This document shows, piece after piece, positions 36,986 through 45,628 of a DNA stretch of 64,000 nucleotides. The position numbers and the translations under genes were made by a program. Position 1 is the stretch's first letter. Each line of letters opens with the position of its first letter. This DNA comes from CAVQFO01 sp963711725. GTDB taxonomy: Bacteria > Pseudomonadota > Gammaproteobacteria > Nitrococcales > Aquisalimonadaceae. The notes under the pieces are model-generated. The model saw only the letters and a program-made list of their open reading frames with translations. It did not search any database and was not told the origin of the DNA. The stretch is from assembly GCA_963711725.1 (NCBI GenBank), contig CAVQFO010000022.1, forward strand, positions 1 through 64,000, given 5' to 3'.

Positions 36986-38053
36986 TCACACCAGTGCCAC
37001 GGCCTTGATCTGCGCAAACACCTCTCTCCCCGGTTCCAATGCCAGCCTTTCCCGCGACAATGCCGAGATCCTTGCCAGCAACGGCGAGCCGTCGTCCGTC
37101 TCCAGCCGCGCCATGATCTGCCCCGCGCTACCCGTCTCCGACAGTTGCACGATCCGTGTTCGCAGGATGTTGAGGATGCTGGTTCCCTGGGCGCGCTCAA
37201 GGGCAAGGCTGACGTCGCGGGCGTGGATGCGCAGGCGGACGCTGGGTCCCGTGGGCGCTGGTTCATCGGGAATCAGAAGCTCCTGATTGCCGACGTTGAG
37301 GATCGTCAGGTGGTGGGTGTCGTCGCGGCCGGTGACGTCGGCCTCCAGTACGGCGCCGGCATCATCTGCCTGGGTCAGGGGAAGATCCAGTCGGCAGAGC
37401 ATCTCCCGCAGCGGGCCCGTGCCGGTGATGCGCCCGCTCTCCATCAGGGCGAGGTGGTCGGCCAGCGTGGCCACTTCGTCGAGGTTATGGGTGACATACA
37501 GCATCGGAACCCGGAGTTCTTCGCTGACGCGGTGAAGGTAGGGAAGGATGTCCCGTTTGCTTCGCTGGTCCAATGCGGCCACGGGTTCGTCCAGCAGCAG
37601 CACGCTGGGTTTGGCCAGCAGCGCGCGGGCGATGGCCACCCGTTGGCGTTCGCCGCCGGACAGCCCGTGAGTGGGCCGCTCGAGCAGGGCGGCGATTCCG
37701 AGCAGCCGGGCGAGCCGTTCCAGGTCGTGTGACGAGGCGCCGCTGCGCCGGGCGGCGAAATCGAGGTTCCCGCGCACGTCCAGATGCGGGAACAGGCGTC
37801 CGTCCTGGAACACCAGCCCCGTGCGGCGCCTGTGGGCGGGGAGCCGGGTGTCCGTCCGGTCGTCCTGTACCACTGTTTCACCCAGCACGAAACGGCCCTC
37901 GGGCTGCTCCAGCCCGGCGAGGCATCGAAGCAATGTGGTCTTGCCGCAGCCGGAGGGGCCGAATAGTGCCGTGACGCCGGTGGCGGGAGCCGTCAGTTCG
38001 GCATCCAGCACAAAATCGCCGCGCGACAGCCGCATGTGGATATCCAGGGTCAC
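36986..38053 (-). CDS. modC: Molybdate ABC transporter ATPase ModC
   Basis: The 355-residue protein has Walker A GPSGCGKTTLL (near residue 35), signature LSGGERQRVAIARAL, Walker B VLLLDEPVAALD and the H-loop YVTHNLDE. A C-terminal Mop/TOBE domain (about 290-350) fits molybdate-type ATPases. It energises molybdate import with ModB. It starts at a GTG that overlaps the modB stop by four bases (GTGA), indicating translational coupling. Confidence 0.95.
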   Translation of the reverse strand: MTLDIHMRLSRGDFVLDAELTAPATGVTALFGPSGCGKTTLLRCLAGLEQPEGRFVLGETVVQDDRTDTRLPAHRRRTGLVFQDGRLFPHLDVRGNLDFAARRSGASSHDLERLARLLGIAALLERPTHGLSGGERQRVAIARALLAKPSVLLLDEPVAALDQRSKRDILPYLHRVSEELRVPMLYVTHNLDEVATLADHLALMESGRITGTGPLREMLCRLDLPLTQADDAGAVLEADVTGRDDTHHLTILNVGNQELLIPDEPAPTGPSVRLRIHARDVSLALERAQGTSILNILRTRIVQLSETGSAGQIMARLETDDGSPLLARISALSRERLALEPGREVFAQIKAVALV

Positions 38054-38736
38054 GGCTGTACCACCCGGAACCGGCGATTCAGGCCGTACACAGCCAATAG
38101 CAGCACGAATGAAAAGGCCAGCAGGCCCGCCGAGAGCATATGCGCCCGGCCATAGTCCAGGGCCTCCACGTGATCGTAGATGGCCACCGACAGGACCTGG
38201 GTCCGGCCGGGAATGTTCCCGCCGATCATCAACACCACGCCGAACTCGCCTACCGTGTGGGCAAAACCCAGCGTGGCGCCGGTGATCAAGCCGCGCCGGG
38301 CCAGAGGCAGGGCTACGTTGAAAAATCGGTCAAAGGGGCCGGCGCCCAACGTCGCCGCGGCTTCCAGCGAGGCCCGGCCGGCGGCGGCGAAGGCGTCCTG
38401 CAGCGGCTGCACCACGAAGGGCATGGAGTAGATGACGGAGCCGACAACCAGGCCGCTGAAGGAAAAGGCCGGGGCCTGACCGCCCAGCGCTTCCACGGCG
38501 GCGCCGATGGGGCCGTTGCGGCCCAGGGCAACGAGCAGGTAGAAGCCCAGCACCGTCGGCGGCAGTACCAGCGGCAGAGCCACCACGGCTTCGATGGCCG
38601 CCTTGGCGCGCAGGCGGCTGTTGGCGAGCCACCACGCCAGCGGCGTGCCCAGAATCACCAGGATCGCCGTGCTGGTGGCCGCCAGTTTCAGGGTGACGGT
38701 CAGGGCCGTCAGATCCGCCTGGCTGAGCAACGTCAT
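38050..38736 (-). CDS. modB: Molybdate ABC transporter permease ModB
   Basis: The 228-residue protein has five to six membrane helices and the permease EAA-type loop EAAATLGAGPFDRFFNVALPLARRGLITG. MPFVVQPLQDAFAA and the late HTVGEFGVVLMIGGNIPG are ModB-typical. The start overlaps the modA stop by four bases (ATGA), and its own stop overlaps the modC start. Confidence 0.95.
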   Translation of the reverse strand: MTLLSQADLTALTVTLKLAATSTAILVILGTPLAWWLANSRLRAKAAIEAVVALPLVLPPTVLGFYLLVALGRNGPIGAAVEALGGQAPAFSFSGLVVGSVIYSMPFVVQPLQDAFAAAGRASLEAAATLGAGPFDRFFNVALPLARRGLITGATLGFAHTVGEFGVVLMIGGNIPGRTQVLSVAIYDHVEALDYGRAHMLSAGLLAFSFVLLLAVYGLNRRFRVVQP

Positions 38737-39482
38737 TGTTTATCGGGCACCGTGTAGCCGAAGGCCTCGATGATTTTCCGCGCGGCCTCCGAGCGTAGAT
38801 AGTGGAGAAAGGCCCGGCCCTCGGGCCGATCACGCACCAATACGGCCTGTTGGTCGATGGGTGAATAGAGTTCCGACGGGATGTCCCAATAGGAGCCCTG
38901 GACGGTAGTGCCTGGGCGGTGGATTTCCGACCAAGCGACGAAACCCAGTTCGGCGCCACCCCCGGCCACGAACTGATAGGTCTGAGCGATATTCTCGCCC
39001 CGTAGCAGGCGTGACTGCAGGGATTGCCAAAGGCCCATGTGCGTCAGGACCTGGCGGGCGGCGGCGCCGTATGGCGCGGTGCGGGGATTGGCGATGGCCA
39101 GGTGGTCGAAGCCGCCTTCACGCAAGACGCGGCCCTGGTTGTCGACGCGGTTGGGCGCCGTGCTCCACAGCACCAGTTTGCCCCGGGCGTAGGTAAAGCG
39201 GCTGCCGCCGACGGCGTCGCCTTGCTCCTCAAGCAGCCGCGGCCGGCGAACGTCGGCCGCGAGGAAGGCATCGAACGGCGCGCCGTTGTGGATCTGGGCG
39301 TATAGCTTGCCGGTGGAACCAAAGCTGAGCACGACTTCGTCGCCGCTTGCGCCATGGTAGGTTCGGGCAAGCTGGCGGGCCGCGGCGGTGAAGTTGGCGG
39401 CGACCGCCACGGTGACGGTGGCCGCGCCGGCCGGGGCGCTCAGCAGTGCTAACAGAATGGCGATGTGGGGGCGGAGTCTCAT
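38733..39482 (-). CDS. modA: Molybdate-binding periplasmic protein ModA
   Basis: The 249-residue precursor has a signal peptide (HIAILLALLSAPAGAA). The mature protein begins TVTVAVAANFTAAARQLA, the standard ModA opening with the first oxyanion-binding Ser/Asn region. LSFGSTGKLYAQIHNGAPFDAFLAADVRRP contains the binding Ser, and NPRTAPYGAAA and the late Tyr region complete the site. The longer in-frame reading to 39764 runs through repeat DNA and is rejected. A ModE operator lies 18 bases upstream of the start codon. Confidence 0.95.
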   Translation of the reverse strand: MRLRPHIAILLALLSAPAGAATVTVAVAANFTAAARQLARTYHGASGDEVVLSFGSTGKLYAQIHNGAPFDAFLAADVRRPRLLEEQGDAVGGSRFTYARGKLVLWSTAPNRVDNQGRVLREGGFDHLAIANPRTAPYGAAARQVLTHMGLWQSLQSRLLRGENIAQTYQFVAGGGAELGFVAWSEIHRPGTTVQGSYWDIPSELYSPIDQQAVLVRDRPEGRAFLHYLRSEAARKIIEAFGYTVPDKQ

Positions 39483-39500
39483 GGTTCGGGGCTCTGAATG

Positions 39501-39524
39501 CGTTATGTATGTGAGTATATAACG
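39501..39524 (-). promoter_or_regulatory. ModE operator upstream of modA
   Basis: The 24-base site has outer arms CGTTAT and ATAACG with further near-symmetry (GTATGTGAGTAT in the middle). This is the arrangement of the E. coli modA operator, two eight-base half-sites in inverted orientation. It is 18 bases from the modA start codon, and modE is in the same locus. Confidence 0.85.
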
Positions 39525-39569
39525 ACAGGCGGGGAAGGCCAGTTGCGGGTGCCGTTGGTTGGGCTGGTG

Positions 39570-39696
39570 CCTTTCCCCTTCTCCCTGGCCCTCTCCCACG
39601 GAGGCGAAAGGGGATGTTTCGCCCAAACCTTGGCACGAAGTCGCCCTTTCACTCCCCTCGCCCCTGGCGGGAGAGGGGCTGGGGGAGAGGGGGAAC
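39570..39696. repeat. Two family-B GC-skewed blocks
   Basis: A degenerate CTCTCCCACGGAGGCGAAAGGGG block (arms near 39592-39614) is followed by a full CTCCCCTCGCC...GGGAGAGGGG block at 39651-39691. They fill the spacer between modA and the DUF3047 gene. Confidence 0.75.
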
Positions 39697-39730
39697 TCAA
39701 TCCCCGGCCAACCCAAGCAAAAGGCCGCCC

Positions 39731-40390
39731 TCACTCCGACGAGAAGTAGATGTCGGCGTACCACGCCGTCGCCGAGCCGCCGGCGTTGTCCGTATCCGTC
39801 ATGATGGCCACGGCGCCGGGCGCCGGCGCATCGTCGCCGAAGGCCTTGCGATAGTCATCCAGGACGTTTCTGCGTTCGGAAGTCCATTGGCCGGCTTTGG
39901 CGTCGCCGGATTCCACTGCGAACATGGCGGCGTGATCGGTGAAGGCGTTGGGCCAGCGGGCGCCCACGGGCTGGCTCCCGGACCACACGTAATTGAGTGC
40001 CATGGTCCGCCAGAAGGCCAGGCCGCCGGGGAAGACCACGTAGACCCGCGCCGCGTAGTCGTCGCCGGATTTGGTGCGCTCCTTGAGTCCGCCCAGGCTG
40101 TGTTGAACCTTCCACGACCAGTGCAGATAGGGCGTCGTTTCCAGGTCCACCTCGATCTTCTTGTAGAGCCCCGACGCCGTGCCGTTGCTGACGGCCTTGA
40201 GGGCCGGGCCGCGGGCCGTGTCTTCAATGCTGTAGCGGGTTTCGCCCTTGAAGCTCTTGGCCTCCCAGCCGTTCAAGCCGTCGCTTTTGAAGGCGCTCAC
40301 GGGGACCCGGTCAGCGGCATGAACACTGCCGGGAAGCACGGCCGCCGCGACCGCGATGGTGATGAGGTGGGAACTGATGGCCGATGTCAT
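39731..40390 (-). CDS. DUF3047 exported protein
   Basis: The 219-residue precursor has a signal peptide (ISSHLITIAVAAAVLPGSVHAA). The mature part follows the DUF3047 pattern: GLNGWEAKSFKGETRYSI, LHWSWKVQHSLGG, GDDYAARVYVVFPGG, LNYVWSGSQPVG and the final IMTDTDNAGGSATAWYADIYFS. The fold is a beta-sandwich of unknown function. The start is the ATG before the signal peptide; a 51-codon upstream extension is rejected. Confidence 0.9.
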   Translation of the reverse strand: MTSAISSHLITIAVAAAVLPGSVHAADRVPVSAFKSDGLNGWEAKSFKGETRYSIEDTARGPALKAVSNGTASGLYKKIEVDLETTPYLHWSWKVQHSLGGLKERTKSGDDYAARVYVVFPGGLAFWRTMALNYVWSGSQPVGARWPNAFTDHAAMFAVESGDAKAGQWTSERRNVLDDYRKAFGDDAPAPGAVAIMTDTDNAGGSATAWYADIYFSSE

Positions 40391-40555
40391 TGTCCTCTCC
40401 TGTGCCCGGGCGATACTGCGTGTAAAGGCCAGCAAAGCAGGATTTCGCTGGAATTTTGTTCGACCGGGCGGCTCTGTTAATCTTGTGCGCCTCCACACCA
40501 TCGGTCTGCCTCCCCGGCTGCCGGCGGATGGGACGTATGTCACCGGGTACCCGCC

Positions 40556-41432
40556 ATGTCATCGATCCTTGCGTATCTGGCTCCCTGGGAGTTCTCGCCG
40601 ACCGTTCTGGTCGCCTGCGCGGGCGCCCTGTGGATCTATGTGCGCGGGCTGCGTCGCGTCAAGGGGCGGGGCGGTGAAACCGGGTTCTGGCGCCCGCTCG
40701 GCTTCATTGTTGGCGTGATCGCGATCTACGTGGTCATGCAGACCTATATCGACTACCTCTCCCAGCATATGTTCTGGGTGCACCGGGCCCAGCATCTGGT
40801 GCTGCATCACCTGGGCCCGTTCCTGATCGCGCGTGGCCGCACCCATGAATGTGCTTGCGGCCGGGACGCCGCGGTGGATGCGTGCCTACGTGTTCCGGCC
40901 GTTGGCCCGCAATCCGGTGGCGCGCCTCGCTTACCGTTTTGTGCAGAATCCTTTCATTGCCACAATCCTGTTTGTGGGGCTGATCTACCTGTGGTTGATC
41001 CCCTCCATCCATTTCGACGCCATGCTCAGCGCCAACCGCTACAAGGCCATGAACTGGAGTATGGTGATCGACGGCATCCTGTTCTGGTGGCTGATTCTGG
41101 ACCCCCGGCCGCGGCGCGAGCCCGGTGTCCTGGGGCATCCCGCCCGGGTGGTGATTCTGTGGATCATCATGTTCCTGCAGATCATCATTGGTGCATATAT
41201 CGCCCTGAGCAAGGTGGAGCTCTACGACGTATACGCCGTTTGTGGCCGAGCCTGGCCCGTAAGCCCCATCGTCGATCAGCAGTTGGGCGGCCTGATCACC
41301 TGGATACCGGCGGCCATGATGAGCGTATTGGGCGGCTTGGTGGTGCTGCGCTTCTGGGCGCGTGAGCGCGGCGGAAGTGAAAGAGCAAACGCGGAGCCGG
41401 TGCTGCCCGGTTCCCTCCCCGAATCCTCGTAA
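40556..41432 (+). CDS. CtaG/Caa3-type cytochrome c oxidase assembly protein (one frameshift)
   Basis: Two frames join if one base is removed at about 40832-40834, giving roughly 291 residues with seven membrane helices. The first piece has FWRPLGFIVGVIAIYVVMQTYIDYLSQHMFWVHRAQHLVLHHLGPFLIA. It continues as LAAPMNVLAAGTPRWM, then HFDAMLSANRYKAMNWSMVIDGILFWWLILDP, all typical of the CtaG_caa3 family with conserved His in HMFWVHRAQHLVLHH. The family helps build the copper centre of haem-copper oxidases. It heads a copper-delivery cluster (PCuAC, SCO). The single indel may be a sequencing error. Confidence 0.85.
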
Positions 41433-41463
41433 TTCAAAAAAAGCTACTCAAGGAGTTGAATCC

Positions 41464-41928
41464 ATGTCACATCCCGATTCCCGAGCGGGTCGTGCGTTTG
41501 CGGCCGTCTTTGGTGCCTTGCTGCTGGTTGCGCTGGTGCCGGCGGCATTGGCCGCGAAACCCGCTGCGGAACTCTCCGGCGCCAGGATTCGCCTGCTGCC
41601 GGGCGATCTGCCGCTGGCCGGTTATTTCCATCTGACCAACACGTCCGACCGGCCCCTGGTGCTCGAGGGCGCGGCCAGTCCGGCGTTCGGCAAGGTAATG
41701 ATTCACAAGAGCATTGAGAAGAACGGCACGGCGAAGATGGTGCATGTGGATCACATCGAAGTGGCTCCGAGTGGTTCCGTGGACTTCGCGCCGGGCGGGT
41801 ATCATTTGATGATGATGAAGCGCAAGAAGGCGCTGAAGGTCGGTGATACGGTCCCTGTGACCTTGCGCTTCGAACACGGCATCGAAGTCCAGGACGCGTT
41901 CAAGGTTGTTCCCGCGGGAGGTCAGTGA
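41464..41928 (+). CDS. PCu(A)C periplasmic copper chaperone
   Basis: The 154-residue precursor has a signal peptide (AFAAVFGALLLVALVPAALA). The copper-site pattern is present: MIHKSIEKNGTAKMVHVDH and later PGGYHLMMM, giving the H(M)x10Mx21HxM arrangement. PCuAC hands Cu(I) to the CuA or CuB site, usually with SCO. Its stop overlaps the SCO start by one base. AAGGAG precedes the start. Confidence 0.93.
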   Translation: MSHPDSRAGRAFAAVFGALLLVALVPAALAAKPAAELSGARIRLLPGDLPLAGYFHLTNTSDRPLVLEGAASPAFGKVMIHKSIEKNGTAKMVHVDHIEVAPSGSVDFAPGGYHLMMMKRKKALKVGDTVPVTLRFEHGIEVQDAFKVVPAGGQ

Positions 41929-42521
41929 TGCGGTTTTTGCGCCATGGAGCGATCGCCGCGCTGGTGGTGCTGGCCGCTCTCGCGGCCGGCTGCGGCGATT
42001 CCCACCCGTGGAAAACGAAGGACATTTCGGGGCTGATGCCCGATCTTTCGTTCACGCTCACCAATGACAATGGACAGCAGGTCTCGGCCAAGGACTATCG
42101 GGGCAAGGTGGTGCTGATGTACTTCGGGTACACACACTGCCCGGATGTTTGCCCCACCACCCTGGCTCGCCTGTCCCAAGCCATCGACCAGCTCGGCGAC
42201 GCCGCCGACCGGGTGCGTGTTCTGTTCGTCACTGTCGACCCCGCCCGGGATAAGCTGCCCGTTCTCAAGAGCTACACCGCCGCGTTCGGCCCGCAGTTCG
42301 TGGGATTGCGGGGAGACGACGATGCGCTGAAAGCGCTGACCAAGCGCTACCGGGTGACGTACGGCCGCGGCAAGCCCGACGACGACGGCAACTATGAGGT
42401 TTCCCACAGCAGTGCCGTGTTCGTGTTCGACGGCGCCGGCAAGGTTCGGCTGATGATGCGCCAGCAGGATGCGCCGGACGATATCGCCGCGGATCTCAAG
42501 CGGTTGGTGTCCGAGGGCTGA
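41928..42521 (+). CDS. SCO1/SenC/PrrC family copper-metallochaperone
   Basis: The 197-residue lipoprotein precursor (VVLAALAAGCGDS) has a thioredoxin-like domain with the copper-binding CxxxC in FGYTHCPDVCPTTLA and the partner His in NYEVSHSSAVFVFD. SCO proteins mature the CuA centre of cytochrome c oxidase together with PCuAC. The ATG follows GGGAGG and overlaps the preceding stop; the GTG one codon earlier is also possible. Confidence 0.95.
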   Translation: MRFLRHGAIAALVVLAALAAGCGDSHPWKTKDISGLMPDLSFTLTNDNGQQVSAKDYRGKVVLMYFGYTHCPDVCPTTLARLSQAIDQLGDAADRVRVLFVTVDPARDKLPVLKSYTAAFGPQFVGLRGDDDALKALTKRYRVTYGRGKPDDDGNYEVSHSSAVFVFDGAGKVRLMMRQQDAPDDIAADLKRLVSEG

Positions 42522-42535
42522 TTGGTGGATTCGCG

Positions 42536-42994
42536 ATGATGTCGGTCGCCGTATTCGTTGTGTTGGTGGTTCTGTGCTTCGGCGCAGCGGCCACCGGGGC
42601 CGTGTTCCGGCCCGGTGACTGGTACAAGGCGTTGCACAAGCCCGCATGGACTCCGCCCAACTGGATGTTCCCGGTGGCCTGGACCGCGCTATATCTGCTC
42701 ATGGCCATCAGCGCGTTCCTGGTCTGGCAGATCGCGGGCTGGCCCGCCAGCCGCCAGGCGCTGGGCTTGTTCGTTCTGCAGTTGGTACTCAACGCCGCAT
42801 GGTCCTGGCTGTTCTTCGGCCTGCACAGGCCAGGCCTGGCCTTGCTGGACCTCCTTGCTCTGTGGGTTGCGATCTTCGCCACCATGGTTGCGTTTTCCCG
42901 GCTTGACCCCCTGGCCGGGCCGCTGCTGTTTCCCTATCTGGTCTGGGTCACCTTCGCCGGCGCCCTCAATTTTTCCATCTGGCGACGCAACTGA
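42536..42994 (+). CDS. tspO: TspO/MBR family membrane protein
   Basis: The 152-residue protein has five membrane helices and the TspO motifs WYKALHKPAWTPPNWMFPVAWTALYLLMAI and NAAWSWLFFGLHRPGLAL. TspO proteins bind porphyrins and can affect tetrapyrrole turnover. It follows the SCO gene after 14 bases, placing a porphyrin-binding protein in an oxidase copper-assembly operon, consistent with haem-copper oxidase biogenesis. Confidence 0.93.
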   Translation: MMSVAVFVVLVVLCFGAAATGAVFRPGDWYKALHKPAWTPPNWMFPVAWTALYLLMAISAFLVWQIAGWPASRQALGLFVLQLVLNAAWSWLFFGLHRPGLALLDLLALWVAIFATMVAFSRLDPLAGPLLFPYLVWVTFAGALNFSIWRRN

Positions 42995-43135
42995 CCCGGG
43001 CAATCACCTACGTTTCCCGACCGGCGGTTGTTGCGCCAAGACCGCTGCCTTCGTCTATAGTGAGCGGACGCGCCGCCGGTCGGGCACGGTGGCGGCGCCA
43101 ATAACAATAGCGCCTGCAACAGGGAGAGGCAGTCG

Positions 43136-43801
43136 ATGGGGGACATGCTGTCGCACGCGGAGGCCCAACGGTTCTACGACCGCATGGGCCGCAAACAGGA
43201 TTGGCAGGGGTTCTATGAGAGCCGGGCCAAACACCGTCTTCTCGAAAACCTGGAACCCGCCGAGGCGCGTAGCGTGCTGGAATTCGGTTGCGGAACCGGG
43301 CAGTTCGGCGAGACTTTGCTGCGTGACCATTTGCGCGCGGACGCACGCTATCTCGGAATCGATATCAGTCCGGCCATGGTCGATTTGGCCCAACGTCGTT
43401 TGGCGTCGTATGGCGGGCGAGCCGAGATCCGCCGTTCGCAAGGCGCCATGGAGTTGGAGCTGGAATCCGCGTCTGTCGATCGCTTCGTTTCCATCTACGT
43501 GCTCGACCTGCTCACCCGCCGCGATATCCGGCACCTGCTGGTGGAAGCCCATCGGGTGCTGACGGCCGGCGGCCTGCTGGGCCTGGTCAGCCTCACGCCG
43601 GGGTTTACCCCGTTTTCCCGTCTGGTTTCCCGCACTTGGTCGGCGATCCACGAGTGGCGACCCGGTGTGGTGGGCGGCTGTCGGCCCATCAACCTTCAGG
43701 AGTTCGTGGAGGGCCCGCGCTGGTCCATCCGGCACCGCAGCCGGGTCAGCAGCTGGGGCGTGCCCTCGGAGGTGCTGGTGGCGGCCAAGGCCCTGCCCTG
43801 A
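43136..43801 (+). CDS. Class I SAM-dependent methyltransferase
   Basis: The 221-residue protein has the Rossmann methyltransferase motif I VLEFGCGTGQFGETLL (near residue 45), motif II LGIDISPAMVDLAQRRL, and VSIYVLDLLTRRDI. The C-terminal third has a conserved Trp/Pro-rich lid (VVGGCRPINLQEF). The substrate is not apparent. AGGGAGAGG precedes the start. It is convergent with the Bcr-type pump. Confidence 0.88.
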   Translation: MGDMLSHAEAQRFYDRMGRKQDWQGFYESRAKHRLLENLEPAEARSVLEFGCGTGQFGETLLRDHLRADARYLGIDISPAMVDLAQRRLASYGGRAEIRRSQGAMELELESASVDRFVSIYVLDLLTRRDIRHLLVEAHRVLTAGGLLGLVSLTPGFTPFSRLVSRTWSAIHEWRPGVVGGCRPINLQEFVEGPRWSIRHRSRVSSWGVPSEVLVAAKALP

Positions 43802-43819
43802 ACCGGAAAGAGTGTTGGG

Positions 43820-45055
43820 TCAGGCCTCCGCCGTGGTCTGGTCATGGCCCGGTGACGAATGGCCCCGGGGCTCGCGCAGCCAAAGATAAAGCTGGGCCAG
43901 AAATGCGCCTACGGTGCCCCCGGCCATGACAGTCGCCATGGCCACGGGGTTGCCGTGCTGCAGCAATCCCACAGCGGCTCCCGCCAATGCTCCGCAGCCG
44001 AACTGAAACACCCCGAACAGGGCCGAGGCGGCGCCGGCGTTTTCCGCGAAGATCTCCAGTAGGCCCGCGATGGTGTTCGAGCCCACCAGCCCAATCACGC
44101 TGGTGGTGAAGAACAGCGGAATCGCCACGCCCCACAGGCCGCCGATATCCAGAAGGCTGGCCGTCAGCAGTCCCAGGGCGGCGATCATTGCCAGGGTAGT
44201 GCCGCCGAACAGCATCCGATGAACGCCATGGCGAAGCACGAAGCGGCCGTTGATGTAGTTGCCGATCACCAGGCCCAGTACATTGATGCCGAAGTAGTAG
44301 CCGAAATGTTGGGCCTGCACGCCGAAGACCTGGATGTAGACGAACGGCGAGCCGGAGATGTAGGCGAACAGGCTGCCGAAGGTCATGCCGCCGCATAGCA
44401 GATACGCCACGGCGTAGCGGTTGGTCAGTACGCGGCCGTAGGCGGCAAACTTTTGGGCGATCCGGGCGCCGGCCCGCCTGGCCGGGTCGTGGGTCTCCGG
44501 GAGCACGAACAGCACCAGGCTGAAACACAACACGCCGAAGGCCAGCAGAATGCCGAATATGCTGCGCCAGCCCACGCCGCTGACCACGTAGCCGCCCACC
44601 AGGGGGGCGATCAGTGGCGCCACGGCCATCACCATGATGACGAACGATTGCACCCGGGCGGCGTTGCGACCGCTGTAGAGGTCGCGAACTATGGCACGGG
44701 CCATGACCGGGCCGGCGGCACCGCCCAATCCCTGGACCAGCCGGGCGCCGATCAGACCGCCGATGCTGGGGCTGAGCAGGCAGGCGAGGCTCGCGAGAAT
44801 GTAGATGCTGGTCCCGGTGATCAGGACCGGCCGCCGGCCGAAGCGGTCTGAAAAGGGACCGTAAATGAGCTGGCCCACGGCCAGGCCGAGAAAGAACGAG
44901 CTCAGGCTCTGCTGGGCTTCCGCCGCCGACGTGCCGAACTCGTGCGCGATGGCGGGCAGGCCCGGCAGATACATGTCGATGGATAAGGGCCCGAACGCGG
45001 TCAGGGTGCCCAGCAGGGCGATCAGGCCCAGACCGCCAGCGGTTTCCTTGGTCAT
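43820..45055 (-). CDS. Bcr/CflA-family drug efflux MFS transporter
   Basis: The 411-residue protein has 12 helices and the Bcr/CflA features LTAFGPLSIDMYLPGLPAIAHEF, GQLIYGPFSDRFGRRPVLITG (motif A) and LVQGLGGAAGPVMARAIVRDLY (motif C-like). This branch exports drugs such as bicyclomycin or chloramphenicol, and sometimes Cys or other metabolites, with protons. It is transcribed in the same direction as the thioesterase and the EmrAB-like pair upstream, but gaps suggest separate units. Confidence 0.92.
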   Translation of the reverse strand: MTKETAGGLGLIALLGTLTAFGPLSIDMYLPGLPAIAHEFGTSAAEAQQSLSSFFLGLAVGQLIYGPFSDRFGRRPVLITGTSIYILASLACLLSPSIGGLIGARLVQGLGGAAGPVMARAIVRDLYSGRNAARVQSFVIMVMAVAPLIAPLVGGYVVSGVGWRSIFGILLAFGVLCFSLVLFVLPETHDPARRAGARIAQKFAAYGRVLTNRYAVAYLLCGGMTFGSLFAYISGSPFVYIQVFGVQAQHFGYYFGINVLGLVIGNYINGRFVLRHGVHRMLFGGTTLAMIAALGLLTASLLDIGGLWGVAIPLFFTTSVIGLVGSNTIAGLLEIFAENAGAASALFGVFQFGCGALAGAAVGLLQHGNPVAMATVMAGGTVGAFLAQLYLWLREPRGHSSPGHDQTTAEA

Positions 45056-45148
45056 GGGAACTCCGGATCGGGGCCGGTGGCGTCACCGGCCTCGTGAATT
45101 GGGCTTGCAGGGCGGGTGTCCTCCGCAAGCGGGAGCTTGCCGGCCTTC

Positions 45149-45583
45149 CTATTTTTCGCCGGGATGGCGCAGCACCGCCATGGTCAGCCGGGACGCGCAC
45201 ACCAGCCGCCCCTGATCGTCCTCGATGCGGATGTCCCATACTTGGGTCGAGCCGCCCAAGTGAACCGGGCGCGCGGTACCGGTGACGTGACCCGAGCGAG
45301 CGGCGCGAATGTGGTTGGCGTTGATCTCCAGACCCACGCAGTACTTCTTCTCGCGGTCCACGCAGAGATTGGCGGCGACGCTGCCGAGTGTCTCGGCGAG
45401 GGCCGCGGAGGCGCCGCCGTGCAGGATGCCATGGGGCTGAACCGTGCGATGATCGACCGGCATGCGGCCGCGGATGTAGTCATCGCCGACTTCCGTGTAC
45501 TCGATATCCAGCGCGGAGACCATTGTGTCGCGGGACCACTTGGCCAGTTCGTTCAGATCGGGTTCCGAATGCCAGATTGCCAT
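45149..45583 (-). CDS. Hotdog-fold acyl-CoA thioesterase (PaaI/YdiI-like)
   Basis: The 144-residue protein has the hotdog signature HGILHGGASAALAETLGSVAA, with the catalytic Glu in the AETLGS helix, and NANHIRAARSGHVTGTARPVHLGGSTQVW. The family hydrolyses aromatic or short acyl-CoA esters; YdiI-like members act on 1,4-dihydroxy-2-naphthoyl-CoA. The exact substrate is not determinable here. Confidence 0.9.
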   Translation of the reverse strand: MAIWHSEPDLNELAKWSRDTMVSALDIEYTEVGDDYIRGRMPVDHRTVQPHGILHGGASAALAETLGSVAANLCVDREKKYCVGLEINANHIRAARSGHVTGTARPVHLGGSTQVWDIRIEDDQGRLVCASRLTMAVLRHPGEK

Positions 45584-45628
45584 CGATCGCTCCTATTCAA
45601 AAGCGGCTGTCCCGGTGAAACAGCCCGG

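Noticed and set aside
39483..39764. Upstream extension of modA
   Set aside because: It reads through family-B repeat DNA and the ModE operator and would put 94 residues before a clear signal peptide.
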